A stretch of 64,000 nucleotides of DNA, taken from assembly GCF_000219625.1 (NCBI RefSeq), contig NC_018214.1:620001-684000 (forward strand). Direction: 5' to 3'. The stretch's first letter is position 1; the number at the start of each line of letters is the position of its first letter. Below are positions 9,073-21,260 of this stretch, piece by piece. The DNA is from Zymoseptoria tritici IPO323 (lineage: Eukaryota > Ascomycota > Dothideomycetes > Mycosphaerellales > Mycosphaerellaceae). The translations under genes and the position numbers were made by a program. Under the pieces are notes generated by a model. It ran no database searches. It had not been told where the DNA came from and saw only the letters and a program-made list of their open reading frames with translations.

Positions 9073-12000
9073 TCAGGCTGAGTCTGGGCGGCTGCACATC
9101 TTACAGGTGGGCTCGCCGTCTTCCATGGTGCCGCAGTTAGGGCAGAAGATATTCTCGCAAAGGCTGCAGACCATGAGAACTGACCATGGTTCAAGCCCAG
9201 CGGGATGACTAGCGCGCAAGAGGAGCACACTGTCGCTTGCAAGACTCTTGATGTTCTTGTCGTCTGTGTTGTTGCATGTAATGATTTGGTTTGCGAAGTG
9301 GCAGCATGCTTTGCCACAGCAGTGGCACTGCCTGATATCGTAGTTGTGCTCTCCTGTATCTGGTGCAGCTCCGATGAGTGGACTGACGACCGTAGAGTCG
9401 GTTGCTATACGGGCCCTGATGTGTTTGTCTTTGCACTTGATGTTGGTAGAAGCCCAGCCAAAGTCATGACTGGGATGCTTCGGCTCATCGTCCGTGGAGG
9501 CCTTGAGAAGCTCGAGCTGGAGGCGACGACGAATGTACTGGTACTCGTTGGTGACATCAGCGAAGTGAGTCACTTTTGGCGGACTGTCACTGATCGCTCG
9601 TCCTCTGAACTCTGGGATCGGCTGCTGCGACTCACGGCGGAGACTCTGGTAGTCCGACATGACTCCAGCGAATGGCGTGATAGTCGAGGGTGCTGCTTGA
9701 AGAATTTGCTCTGCGATGCTCGGGCTCCGAGGTTGCATGACCTTCGAGGCGAGGATTTCATCGATCTGAACGTCCATCTCAGTGTTGACATCAGGTCCTT
9801 CGTCGTTGTTGACGACTGCAGCTGGAGGAATGGCGAATCTCACCTGGCGCGGTGTCTCTACCCGCGATCGAACTTGACGAGCAGCTGGGTTGTTGCGCAG
9901 CTGTCCTAGTGGGGAGTCCGGAAGCGAAGGGCTCATTGAGGGAGAGCCGTCGACGCCCATCATGCAGCCCGAGGTCGGCTTGCTGATGCGGAGCGCCAAT
10001 GGCGACTCGTCGGCCGATTCCGCCCTCCTCATACCCATGCTGCCGACTCGCAGGGGAGACGGCGATGGTTCGGGGCTCATGCTGGCGCCGTAGAACCGCA
10101 AAGGCGCCGAGGAGACTTCTGGGCTGGAGGCAGATCTCGAATTGGTGCTGCTGTAAGTCAGCGCCGGACTCGCCCTCGTCTTACCCAAGCCCAAAGGTGA
10201 TGGCGATACTGGTGGACGGGGTGCAGGACGAGCAGGAATAGCGGGGCGTTCGCTGTTGCCGATAGCAGTCGCTGGGCTGTTGGTCGGAACGAATGGCAAT
10301 GACATCGATGGAAGCGGCGACGCAGCTGGCAGCGCGGGCTCTTCATCGGCGTCGAGTATGCTGGTGTTGATGCTCGATGGGCCAATTGATGATATCAGAG
10401 AACGTGTGTCCGAATCGTCAGGTAAGTTGAGACCTCCTCCACCAGTCTGCTGGCCGTAGACTGCTACGTCGAACTTCTGTCGACGCAATGCTCGTGTCGA
10501 CCAACGCTCAGATGGAGCTTGCGAGATGTCAGACACAGTCACAGTGTCCGCAGACGATGCCGGAGTGCTGGGTCGACCGTAGGCCTGTTTGTAAACCCCA
10601 GACTTCTCGAGAATCTGCAGGTACAGCGGCTTCGACGCACTTGATGGCGTTGCGGGAACCACAGGACTGGGCGGATTTGGCACGCTCGGGGAATGAACTG
10701 GGGGACTGCCTGGCTGTGGCACCGGGATTGGGCGCTCAGGATCTGGGCGCCGGAAGGTAGGCGCCATGTGAAGTGGTATAGTAGGAGAGTCTGGGCGTGG
10801 TGTGCCAAGTGAGGAGTCGTGACCGTCAGCAGGCGTTACAGCACTATCCTCATACTGGCTGAGACCAGAGCCGAAGCTGCTGTCAGACGACGAGTCGGAC
10901 GAAGTGTCACCGTCTGCCGTGGCGTCAACGTCTGGGCGACGTGGCGTCGGTGTTGCTGAGCGAGCGCCATTGCGTGCTGTCGAGTCCGAAACATTTCCAT
11001 CGTCATCTCCGGAGCACGACTCGGTGTTGTGATAGATCGAGGATGGCGATGTAGTCCCACGCAAATTGACTGCCGGATCTGGAGTACGTAAAGCTGGGTG
11101 GATACCATTCTGGGAGGAGATGGCTTGCGCATAGGCTACGGGCGAAGCTGAGTTCTCGCGACCTGTATCGAATCCAGGCGGTGCTCCCAGGAGGTTTGAG
11201 TGGCCTTCGAAAGGCGAGAGCGTCGAGTCTTTGCGGCCTTGCTGCTCGAGCCTGGCTTTGCGCTCAAACTCGAGCTGACGGAAGTAAGCCTCATTGCGCT
11301 TGGGAGCGAAGTGATCCAGGATCTTCGAATCGCGGTCGACCTTGATTCTGCCGATGTTTGATGTGACAGGCACACTGTCGTCCTCGGGTGCAGCGATCTG
11401 TGATTCAGAAATGCCGAGACCAGCTTGGGACCGCGTAGCCGTAGTCTGACGGGGAATTGGAGATGCCTGCTCGTTGTGACGTAGCTTTGTGTGGATAACG
11501 CTCGAGCCCGATGAGAAGGAGCCTGATGGGGTGAATCCTGACCTGCTGGGACCTGCGGGCGTGAAGCCTGATGGCGTGGGAGCCGATGGGTTTAAGCTTG
11601 ACGGAGCGCTTGAAAAGGACCCGAACGTTGTGCTGGATGCAGTCTCGGCGCGTTCCCTCGTCGGGAACGTCGGAGTTGTTGTTCGACTGTACACACCTGT
11701 GGCGGTGGCTGACGTCTTCGCATCGTGGGTTCGCTTGAATCTGTCCGTGATAACTCTCTGGTACCAGGAAATTCGCAGCTCCTCCATCTTCTCTTGACGC
11801 CTTAAAATCTGCATATCGAGCAGAGCTTCAGTGAACCGCTCAACAGACCCGTCTTCAATTGGAAGTTCGCCTTTGGGATACCAAGGGATACTTGCACGGC
11901 TGTAATGTTCGCAACTCTCCTTGGTAGCCACCTCTTTCTTTTGTTCCTCCGTCAGATCTTGCCCTGCTCTAGCAAACGCTTGCTCCACCTTCCTCTCTGC

Positions 12001-13224
12001 AATCAACTGTGAGCTTCTCCAATTCTTCAGCGCTCGAGCGCTCTCATCCCCATCCGCTGAAGATGTCTCAGGGGATGGGCGAGTAGACTCGAAGCTTGCG
12101 CAGCCATGAACCGACTCGCGGGTTCTCTGGACAGTGATTGCGCTTATAGCTTCCTCCTCTGGCGGTATCACTGGCGGGTCTTGTTTTGAATACTTGCGTC
12201 GCTCGGCGCGAGGCGGACGATTTGCGGTCACCGTATTGCATTGCGCTCCGCTGGAAGTGTCTCCTTGCTCATCTTTGTTTTCCGGTGAAGCGTGAAGTGG
12301 TACCATAGCGTCTTTAGGCGCATCGGGAATGCCTGTAGTGCTGTCGCTCCCCTCGCGACGGAATGAAGGCATGCTGAAGTTGATGGAGGATTCCGGGCTT
12401 GCAACCACAGTCGATGAATTGTCGGACACTCTCGGAGTGATGGTAACTTGGGAGTCTGTTACACGGCGCACATCGCCCTGGCAGCAGAACGAAAGAGGGG
12501 AACTTGGGCGAGTCGGCATCGGCGGGACATCTTCGGCACTGGCGTCTGCGAGCTTTGTTCTGGAGAACATCCTCTTGATTCGCTTCCCCACAGAGGAGGG
12601 TGCGCGTTTCTGGCCATCCTCAGGGAATTGTGGGATGAGCTTGAAGTTCTCGTCAAGGTGCTCAGGGGCTGGAGACTGCAATCTGTCAGTGTATACTCTT
12701 CGAAGATCTCGGGAGCGCTTACTTCAACAATTGCCAAGTTTGTCGCTTCCAAGCCACAGTCGGTCACGAATGTTGGTCGCTCGCCCTCCTTCACGTTGTC
12801 ACGCTTCACGGGTTGCTGCTGCTGCTGCCGCGGTCGCCGGTGGAAAACACGCTGGAAGATGCTTACCTGGTTTGTCATCTCGCTCTCCTCCTGTTCGCGC
12901 TCGGAGACCGCCTCGTCGGTGGTCTTCGCGTTCTCGGTGTTGAAGTCTTCGGATGTGGTCGCTGCATCGCCCAGCACGGAGGCTACTTGGATCGTCGAGA
13001 ACGGGCGGATCGGAGGAAGCTCAGGCGCGACGGTCAGCGCTGATTTCGCCGCTTCCTCATGCCCTGCACGTGCGCATCGTTAGTGGGGTGGCAAGTGAGT
13101 GGATGTGAAGTGGTGGCATACAAAACTTGCTCGCAAATGACTTCTTCTTCTTGACTGTTGGTGTCTTCGGTCGGTCATCCGCGGTGTCCGGCGAGGTGCG
13201 GTGCGGATGGAGGTTGAAGCTCAT
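9073..13224 (-). CDS. Large disordered protein with C-terminal double zinc ribbon (1348 aa)
   Basis: Three coding exons on the minus strand: 13122..13224, 12723..13063 and 9073..12675. Both introns (58 and 47 bp) have GTATGC/GTAAGC donors and CAG acceptors; phases close exactly. The start MSFNLHPHRTSPD is the first Met after a 5' UTR intron. Almost the whole protein is Ser/Pro/Thr-rich and disordered, with a polyglutamine patch (RPRQQQQQPVKR), a basic patch (KKKKSF) and short charged helices such as EEQKKEVATKESCEHYSRAS. The last 100 residues contain CHCCGKACCHF and then CSLCENIFCPNCG...CKMC, a treble-clef or double zinc-ribbon arrangement. I do not recognise a named orthologue; it may be a scaffold. 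Coding evidence is strong from length, intron phase and codon periodicity. Confidence 0.85.
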
Positions 13225-13234
13225 CCTAGTGGCG

Positions 13235-13315
13235 CTGTATTGTGTCAGTCACATGCGTGCTCGATGGCTGTCACGAGCCTGTCACAAGCCAGAGGAGGCG
13301 AGGAAGATTACTCAC
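13235..13315 (-). other. Probable 5' UTR intron of the zinc-ribbon gene
   Basis: Read on the minus strand this 81-bp stretch begins GTGAGTAATC and ends ACTGACACAATACAG, with a branch-like CTGAC 14 nt before the acceptor. It ends ten bases upstream of the predicted ATG at 13222..13224, so it would be removed from the leader rather than the coding sequence. Confidence 0.6.
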
Positions 13316-13974
13316 CGGTGGACTGATTGACGTTGTTGGTAGACGCTGCTGAAAATGAATAGCACGTGCGAGCAAGAGGATGTAGAAGTGAGAAAACGAC
13401 GGTGCGGTCTTGTGCAACCGAAGCTCGAGTGAAGTGAAGCTGAACTCCTACCTGCAGGCCGGAACTGCGCCGCGGCGATAGCAGGAACCTCACTTTGAAG
13501 ACGCACGAACATTTGCATGGACCAATCACAAGAGCTCAAAGTAAGCTTCAAACGAGAATAAGACGTGCCTGTTGGCTCGAAGGGCAACGATACACGACTT
13601 CTGACACCGTCGTGGTGAGAGGGTGAATGAGACTGATCGCTGCATTCATGTCAGCCAACTGGTTTTCGTCGTCGCACATGGCACTAACCTTGGAAATGAC
13701 ACTGCCCAATGACTCGTTCCTCATAACAGAACAACGTACATGCACTCCACCTCCTGTATCAATTGAGAGTGTGTGCGCAGATGTGAGCTTTGAAATGTTC
13801 TCTTTCCCAGCACCACGACTCGAGGAAAGCTATCTAGGGCGGGAATTGCAAATCGAGCCCGATCAAAACACACAGTGCTGGCCCAACGTTCACCAGACGC
13901 CAGTACTTCGGATACGAGCGAGGAAGCACTCAAACGATCATGCTTTTCGTAACGACATCAATCTCACCAGTGTA
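13316..13974. other. Intergenic, no gene seen
   Basis: About 660 bp between the leader of the zinc-ribbon gene and the stop of ubc13, both on the minus strand. A plus-strand frame at 13627..14514 is the antisense of ubc13 and is not a gene. No repeat or RNA gene was recognised. Confidence 0.4.
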
Positions 13975-14542
13975 TCACTTCTTTTGCGCGTACAGCTCGG
14001 TCCACTCTTTCGCAGTCTTGATGGCCTCGGGTTGGTTCTCCTGCGCCATGTGTTAACGAGACAACTTGACGATGCTCATATTATCTGCACGGACCTTCCA
14101 CTGCTTTGCGACCGCTTCATTCAGCGGATCCTCCGGGTTTGGCGCACCCAAGAGCGCCTGTATGCTGAGCAGAATCGTGCGGATCTGGAGTGCTGGAGAC
14201 CAGTTGTTCTTGAGGACGTCGAGACAGATCCGGCCCAGGCGATCGATGTTTGGGTGGTAGATGCGAGTGAGGAATCGTATCCGTGGTGGACACATTGGGT
14301 AGTCATCGGGCAGAAACAGCTCCAGATGGAACACACCACCTTCAGATACGTTAGCTTCCGGTCGCACCGTAGCTGTATTGTGCCAGTATCCCACCTTCGT
14401 AGCAACTGCCACCTGGTCCCTCCACTATCACATCAAAGTATCGTGCGTTGTCGTCGTGCGGCGTGGCGGAGATGCCCGGCACCGGTTCATTTTGCAGTCT
14501 CTCCGTCTCTTTGATGATTCGCTTTGGTAGAGGCGCCGACAT
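13975..14542 (-). CDS. ubc13: Ubiquitin-conjugating enzyme E2, Ubc13 type (152 aa)
   Basis: Three minus-strand exons: 14395..14542, 14095..14339 and 13975..14040, with introns of 55 and 54 bp; the assembled length of 152 aa is exactly typical. Sequence runs [20 protein letters not shown], through [20 protein letters not shown], the HPN motif (78-80), the active-site tract [17 protein letters not shown] with Cys88, and the C-terminus [16 protein letters not shown]. Ubc13 pairs with the E2 variant Mms2 to build Lys63-linked ubiquitin chains, for example on PCNA in error-free damage tolerance. The last exon encodes only 21 residues and would be lost in a single-ORF call. It is divergent from the acid phosphatase gene across 400 bp. 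The 3' intron donor (GTCCGT) is slightly atypical. Confidence 0.97.
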
Positions 14543-14943
14543 GTCTGCGAGACGGTGGGTGTTCGTTCGAGATCAGAGGGATGAGGCCGGACCGTGGGCG
14601 ATTGGTGTTGCGGCTGGACTTGTGGCAGAACGATCGAACGATTTGGCTTTCAGCAGCGGAGCTTCTGGGAGACAATGAAGCCGTGAAGTCGGGACTGTCG
14701 ATTGCGAAAGTCAGGAGCGATGTGTTTGTAAGTTCTGAAGCTTGCAAGATGAGGTCGTTTGATGTTGCGTCAGATCTCTTGGCTGTCGCGTGGGGCATGG
14801 GTGCACGTGAAGGACGCTAGTGAGCACGCTAGTGAGCGGCGACGACTCCGTGGAAGTGAGCGATTCTTTCCTCGACAACAACGTCGATCCTCAGCAGTTG
14901 TCGATGGGCGTGCAAAATCCCGACCGGCGATGGCGACTCAACG
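14543..14943. promoter_or_regulatory. Divergent promoter region, ubc13 / acid phosphatase
   Basis: 400 bp between head-to-head genes. Overlapping short frames on both strands have no family features. No TATA box was recognised; the two genes may share regulatory sequence. Confidence 0.4.
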
Positions 14944-16526
14944 ATGAGATGGATACTAAGGAGCCGTTCGAAGAGCGATAGACTGCTTTGGCTCACGCTG
15001 TCAACCATAACGTGCATACTTGCCATTCTGCTCTATCGCTCACCGGACGCAACGGCGCTCAGACTGCGAGCTTCGGATCGAAAAGCAGTGTATGTGTCAA
15101 TGCGGCGATCCTTCCTCCAGCCATAAACAAGTGCTGATTCTCGCAAGCCAGACAATGGAATATCAAGCACCATCTCGGTGGCATCTCACCTTGGTATGCG
15201 CGAACTCCGCAAGGTATCAATGGCTCCCATGATGTTCCACCTGGCTGTGTCGTCGATCAAGTTCATCTCATGTCGCGTCATGCAGAGCGATTCCCCACAC
15301 TGGCACCTGGAATACGCATGCTCGAGCTATACCAACGACTGCAGCATGCCAACATTACGTTCACCGGGGACCTGGCTTTTGTCAACACCTGGAACTTCCT
15401 CGCGCCATTGCCTGATCAGCAATTCGAGCAGCTGACAACGACTGGCCCTTACGCTGGAACTCTGAGTGCCTTCTCCGCTGGCGTCAAGCTCAGGACAAAG
15501 TATTTCCACTTGCTGGAGTCAGCAATTGCCCGGCGACAGACATCATTTTGGGCGAGTGACTCACAGAGGGTCATCGATACTGCCAAACACTTCGCTTCTG
15601 GTTTCTTTGGTATGGACTGGGCCGACTATACAACCCTCCACATCATCCCGGAGACACTTGAGCAAGGGAGCAACACGTTAACACCCGGTCGTGCATGCCA
15701 GAACTATTTCGATGACACCGATGACTACGGCCGTGGCTACGGAGCCAAACAACTAAAAGCGTTCGGCGAGACATACCTTCCGGCCATTAGCCAACGTCTT
15801 TTGAATGGCAACCCCGAGATCGCATTCAGCAACGAAGAAGTCTATACTATGCAGGAGATGTGCGGCTTCGAGCTCATGGCCAAAGGGTCCTCCCAATGGT
15901 GCGACGTCTTCACTCACGAGGAATGGCTGAGTTTCGAGTACGCCAGGGACATATGGCACTACTACCGCGCAGGATCTGGGAATCCGTACGCCGCCCCATT
16001 GGGCTTGCCATGGCTAAATGCTACCACGAAGTTATTAAGGCAAGGACCGGAAGCCGGACCTCTATTCTTCAGCTTCAATCATGACGGCGATATCATGACC
16101 CTGCTAGCAGCTCTTGATCTGTTACCCCAAGATCCGCCTCTGCCGACGACCCATGTTCTGCACGACCGCACTTGGCGAATGTCAGATGTGACGCCTATGC
16201 ATGGCCGCATAGCGCTCGAAAGAATGACTTGCACTGCTCTGAAGACTTGCTTTGCGAATCCGTTGTACCCGAATCATGTGTATTGCGATGAGAACGAAGA
16301 AGAGGAGTACCAGACGTATGTGCGGATCGATGTAAACGATGCGATCGTGCCGCTTCCTGGATGTGCGGATGGACCTGGGGGCTCATGCCCGCTCCACAAC
16401 TTCGAAAAGAGGGTTGAAAAGAGCGGCCGTGAGACGAAGTCTTTTGCGGAGATGTGTGGGACCGGAGCATCCGGCGGCGTTGAGTTCTTGCATCAAGAGC
16501 AGAAACAGGCCTTTCCTAAGACGTGA
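14944..16526 (+). CDS. Membrane-anchored histidine acid phosphatase (506 aa)
   Basis: Two exons, 14944..15089 and 15152..16526; the 62-bp intron has GTATGT and a GCTGAT branch before CCAG, joining ...DRKAV to QWNIKHHLGG. Histidine phosphatase branch 2 (PHO5/phytase-like): hydrolyses phosphomonoesters through a phosphohistidine. The catalytic motif appears as SRHAERFPT (nucleophile His92) instead of the usual RHGxRxP, and the proton-donor motif is SFNHDGDI. Paired cysteines of the family are present (CGFELM...WCDVF, CTALKTC, CADGPGGSCPL). The first 48 residues contain an uncleaved-looking signal anchor, LLWLTLSTITCILAILLY, after a basic RSRSKSDR, so a type II membrane protein at the secretory pathway or surface is likelier than a fully secreted enzyme. 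Whether it acts on phytate cannot be told from sequence alone. Confidence 0.92.
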
Positions 16527-16640
16527 GATGTGAAGCCGAAATCCGCTGTCTTCGTTAGTACACGCTTTCATTGTCCTGGTCTCTCCGAGGCTGGACATCG
16601 TCCGTAAAGATCTCTGCCCCACTTTTCCATACCTTCAGAT

Positions 16641-16878
16641 TCATACACGAACAGACTGCCTCTTCCTGCTCTTCCACAGCACAAACACCGCATACCCTAC
16701 GCCCAACCAGAAAGAAATCCTATTGAAATTGTCAGCAAGACACTCAACCTCCAACCTCCGACCTCTGCTTTCAAGACACTCACGGCGTTCCAACGAAGAC
16801 ACTCAGCAGCATCTTTTCGACCCAGCTCCGGTTCAAGCCATACTGTTTGATCATCTTCAGAATACTAATCGGCGCCAT
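16641..16878 (-). CDS. 57-aa single-span membrane microprotein
   Basis: Two minus-strand exons, 16784..16878 and 16641..16719, around a 64-bp intron with GTGAGT donor, TTGCTGAC branch and AATAG acceptor; phases close to 174 nt. The product begins MAPISILKMIKQYGLNRSWV, has a hydrophobic span about LGVGYAVFVLW and ends in a basic tail (KSRKRQSVRV). The layout (short amphipathic N-terminus, one membrane span, positive C-terminus) resembles small mitochondrial or ER subunits of fungi, but I do not recognise it. Evidence is the exact splice grammar plus protein-like composition; each exon is too short to appear in a normal ORF scan. It is convergent with the phosphatase, whose stop is 115 bp away. 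Confidence 0.65.
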
Positions 16879-18144
16879 GATGCTCTAGAACACAGCCTTG
16901 AGGATTTGGGGCAAGAGATATACCCATGGTTCCAGAAGGTGATGGCTCCAGGGGACGAGTTCGACGGGCGATGCGACGAAGGTCAGGAGCTCGAGTGTCA
17001 GGACGACGACGTGGATGCTATGGTGAGGCATGGTCAGCGAGGTCCTCAGCGATCGAATGTCGTATGGCTTACGCTGAAGCGCTCCGACCAGAGCCTGTCT
17101 CACCGAGCAGTACGAAAACCAGTACAAGAATGTTCCCAAGGACGAGCTGAGTGTGTGAAATCCAGAGGATCCAGAGAGGGAGAGGATGGAACAGTCGGTG
17201 GGCATACGAGCCTTGCATTCTCGCCTGCGAGATTGATGACTGTATAAAGATACAATGCTTGCTGAAAGCAGGAATAGAATGCATTCAGCCGGAATTGTTG
17301 GTGCTACATATCTACGTCCTAAACATAGCATTCTGTCCATTCTTTTGGCTGTGCCGCAAACGTTCATGCTGCGACGAATTATAGGAACCGTTCTTCCGCA
17401 GGAGCATAGCGATACGAAGGAGCCAAAGGTAAACCTGTTGGATTGTGCTGTGCCGCCAGATATGAAGAAGCATGCTTTGCTGCAAACAGTGCATACCTTA
17501 GGTAACGTTCTTGCTTGACATGCCAGGCGCGTAGCGATACATGAAGTCAAAGTCAAAAAAGAGAACAGGCTGAACAGACATATAAATACAGCAGCTTGCT
17601 GCAAGGCTCCTGCAGGAGCAGCTCCTTCGGTTCCACCTGTCTGAAGTAGGAAGGAGCTCTAAGCGCCGCCAAGATCGATGGCGAACGCTTGGGCTTGAAG
17701 TGAAGGCGACTGTCCGCGGAGCTTGAACATCTCCGTTGATCCCCTGAACATGACTCTTGACAATTCTTCGACAAAGTTGTTGTTCATTCGTCCACTCTAA
17801 TGAAATCGCGGCGAAACTGTCTCATCTACTCCAGCTAAGTCAAATCATCCTCTTATCCTGTCCGGTCGTCCGCCTGTAATTCATGACACCATAACTCCAT
17901 TTCCATAGACGCCATCGAATAATTCCTGCTTGTCCTCTCCGACGCCGCTGTGTCTTCGTTGCGCGCTCGAGCAATTCCAGAAAGACTCCGTACTGTTCCC
18001 AGGTCTCATTACCCTCGCCTCTCTCACCCCGTTATGCAAATGCTTTCCCTAATACTTGCAGCCCGTGCAAAACGAATCGAAAATGGGCAGTCTCACGTCC
18101 TCGATCTTTCGGCCCTCTTCGTCTGACTTGGCAGACAATGCCTT
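16879..18144. other. Intergenic, no convincing gene
   Basis: 1.27 kb between the microprotein and the 3' end of dbf2, both on the minus strand. A 239-codon minus frame (16885..17604) is Ser/Leu/Cys-rich with no family features and is probably chance. No RNA gene or mobile element is visible. Confidence 0.45.
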
Positions 18145-20231
18145 CTAGAACATGGTGCCGAAGTTCTCGTTGACCTCCGCGAGTGGTTTACGCGGGCTAG
18201 CGGGTCGACCACCGTCCTCCGTGGCAGGCTTGCGATGTCTGCGAAAGGATTAGTATTGAACATCGATGGCCCAAAGGACACTCAAGCATACCTGAATGTG
18301 AAGCCCACGAACTGAGAGCGTCCAATCTCGCCACCCCGATCTGCCATTCGCTCGAGAGCCTCCTGCTTCTCCAAAACCTCTTTGTATTTGGCCATATCCT
18401 TCTCGTTGCCAAAGTCGTCAAAGTAACCAGCATCCGTCTCTGAGTCGAGTTCCGGCACAAACGGTGCGCGCTCCTGTCGTATCTTATCCCAGGACACCTC
18501 CTTGAAGTAGTCATGATCTTTGACCTGATTGATGCCGCGCAGTCTGTTGCCCTTGACGTTGATGAGGCGGGTGATGAGATCCCACGTGCGACGAGAGAGG
18601 AAGTAGCTCGGGTCTTCGTATTCCGGCTTGCGCAATACTTGCTGCCATCGCTTCAAATTCTGCCAGGTCTCATCTACCGATGCTCCAGCGAATGGAGGGT
18701 AGCCGGCAAGAGCCTCGAAGAGCATGCAGCCGAGAGACCAGTAGTCGACAGTGAAATCGTACTCGTCACCCTTGAGCACTTCGGGAGCCATGTAATCTGG
18801 TGACCCAACAATGGATTTGGCGTAATTGACGTCGCGCTCTCTCAGCGAACGGTAGCCTTCACGACGCTCGGAAAGAGACCGGTCCTCCATGGGTCGACCA
18901 AAAGGAATTGCTGAGGATGGGAGATTGCCGACTTCCTCGAGCTTGATCCGCATGCTCTCGATCTTGGCAGGAGCGAGGAAGCCCGCAGCCAGCCCAAAAT
19001 CTGTGAGCTTGACGTGACCCGTCCCGTCGATGAGGAAGTTCTCCGGCTTCAGATCGCGATGAATATATCCGAGGGTGTGCAGGGCATCAACACAAAGAAA
19101 CATTTCGGAAATGTAAAATCGAGCATGACGGTTGTGTAGTACACCAGTGTTGTTCAGCAGCGTGCGGAAGTCGCCGCCGGGAACATACTCCATTGCCAGG
19201 TAGATGCTGTTGTCGTCTTGGAATGCATACAACAAGCGTGTCAACCACTCGCTCTTAGCATTGGTGAGAATGTCGCGCTCGGTGAGGACGTGACGGACTT
19301 CATCCAGCTTGAAAAGCAGCTTCTTGCTCATGACCTTGAGGGCGCAAATCTCACGGGTATCCTTCTTCGATGCCAAATACACCTGTCCGTACCCACCCTG
19401 GCCGATTTGAGTCAGGATCTGGAAATCGCCCTGTCGAAGTCTGGTCCGTCGCTGTCGGAGGTTCGCACGCTCATGGCCCAGGTATTGCGTCCACAATTGA
19501 TCGTGCTTATCCACATCTCCTGCGGGCATTGACGGTGTTGGTGGAGGGTTGTGCGCCTTGAATGCTTGCAAGCGATTTTGACGGTTGTGGACGTACGACA
19601 ACAGATCGTAGTAGTAGTCGAGGAAGTAAAGTTGTGTAACATTTGCCAGTCTCTTAACACTCGGCTTTTGTAGCTTTTCAATCTCCTCTTGCGTCAGTCC
19701 ATTCGAGATGGTCTTGGGTTGGCGGCCAGGTGAGAGGTCTTCTCGCGAGCTGTATGGTGCCTGTCGGCTCGCAGCGGCCTGATTGATGAAGCTCTGTGTT
19801 TGTTGTATTTGCGGACGACTGCTCGGCGGTGTGTTCTCCTTGCCATTCTTGCGGGTGGGACTGCCTGGCGCGCCTGCTTTAGCGTCCGCTGCGGCGAATG
19901 GGTCGATCTCGTAGTCGTATTTGTTGGGTGTGCCCGCTCCCTGCTGTCTCGACTGGAGCGCACCGTGGTTTGATTGTCCTTGTGTGGGCAGGAGCTTCAT
20001 AGCGTTTGCGAAGACATTGGGCAGGTCAAAGGCGCCCGGAGGCATTTTGTTCTTGCTCGGACTGCCTTGAGGGGTTTGCGGCGGCGAGATGAATGCATCT
20101 TGGTCGTGTATCGGCGTGCCAGGCATACTGCGAGCGTCGTTGGTGGAGCGGGTGTGCATTAGTGGTGGAGGGACAGGCAGGGTGAAGTCGAGCTTCTGCG
20201 CGCCGGGAGTCTGTGACGTGTTGGAAGCCAT
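18145..20231 (-). CDS. dbf2: NDR/LATS-family AGC kinase Dbf2 (septation/mitotic exit), 677 aa
   Basis: Minus-strand exons 18292..20231 and 18145..18238; the 53-bp intron (GTATGC, TACTAATCC branch, CGCAG) adds the C-terminal 31 residues HRKPATEDGGRP...NFGTMF. Dbf2 is the effector kinase of the septation initiation/mitotic exit network, with Mob1 as obligate activator. A disordered N-terminus precedes the Mob-binding NTR helix (LYFLDYYYDLLSYVHNRQNR). The kinase core has IGQGGYGQVYLASKK, ALKVMSKK, IHRDLKPEN, TDFGL (Asp411), the NDR-specific long insert, then IVGSPDYMAPE. The hydrophobic motif is FVGFTF, just before the splice site. Start was set at MASNTSQTP (20229..20231); the frame stays open 87 codons upstream, but that part is Cys/Ser-rich and looks like 5' UTR. 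The partner Mob1 lies at 51.6-52.7 kb. Confidence 0.96.
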
Positions 20232-21260
20232 TGCGCCGAGAGGTCGGAAGGAGAGGCGATCGAGGTGGAAGCTGCTCGGCGGAGCAGGTGCGTTGAGGTG
20301 CGATGCGCAATCGGGGCGAGAACACTGCAGACGCGACGGAGATGTTGGTCTGGTGAGCTCTGAATTCCAACAAACAGCCTGTGACGAGGATAGGCGGCTT
20401 GGATGTGAAACATCAAAACAAATCCCGCTTGCACAGCAACGGACCCAACTTCTTCCCAAACACACATACCTCTCATCCCAGCTCGCACACAATAATGGAT
20501 ATCCAATGCTATAGTAGATGACAGTATGGCTCTCTCCGCGGCGATCTGCGATGCTGAAGTGGTCGCTGGCGTGGTGGTCCCCATGGTCGGCCGGATGTGC
20601 AGCAAGGTTGTTGACGATCTAAAAGTCATCAGCAGCAGGGCCATGTCAGCGGCCGAGAACAGGCGGCAAGACTCGAACAAGGAGCTTGTCCACATCCTTC
20701 AAGACGATGTGTCTCGATGTCGAGTGTTGTCACAGGTGAGGATGGTCCCATTCCCGCAACGAAAGGCAATGTGAATGTAGGCGCAGATGCAACTGAAAAT
20801 TCTCCTATCCTGTCCACATCCAGCTACCTGGCCTATGAGATGACTTCAAGCTCCACGATCGCGAGAGAGCCGGCCTGATACCCAGAGGAAGAATCTCGCA
20901 AAGCCTCGAAGGCACACGTCTCGTCCCGTCCACCGCGATACCGAAGAAGCAGCGTCGGCATATTGAGTGTGAGTACTAGACTACCGTGGCCCGTGACACC
21001 ATGATTCAGGCTCGAGCCCGGAGATGACGGAGTGCCTACAGGCCTTCCCATGTACCAGCACAATACATGGCCATGGACAGTGGAAGACTTTGCAGACAGG
21101 TCGCCTCGCAAAAGAAGGATAGCGGTTGCTGTTGTGCTTCTCAATTGCTTGTCAGGAGTCAGTCGGAGGTACGACAGGCAGGAACAAGATCTGGACTACG
21201 CTTACACCACGTGCGCGCGCATCTTCTTTATATCTGGTATCCAAGCAGTAGATTTCCCAC

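Noticed and set aside
13627..14514. 295-codon plus-strand frame
   Set aside because: Lies antisense to the three ubc13 exons, which are unambiguous.
16885..17604. 239-codon minus-strand frame with hydrophobic N-terminus
   Set aside because: Antisense and Cys/Ser-rich throughout, no family motif, and its C-terminal part overlaps frames on the other strand; likely chance.
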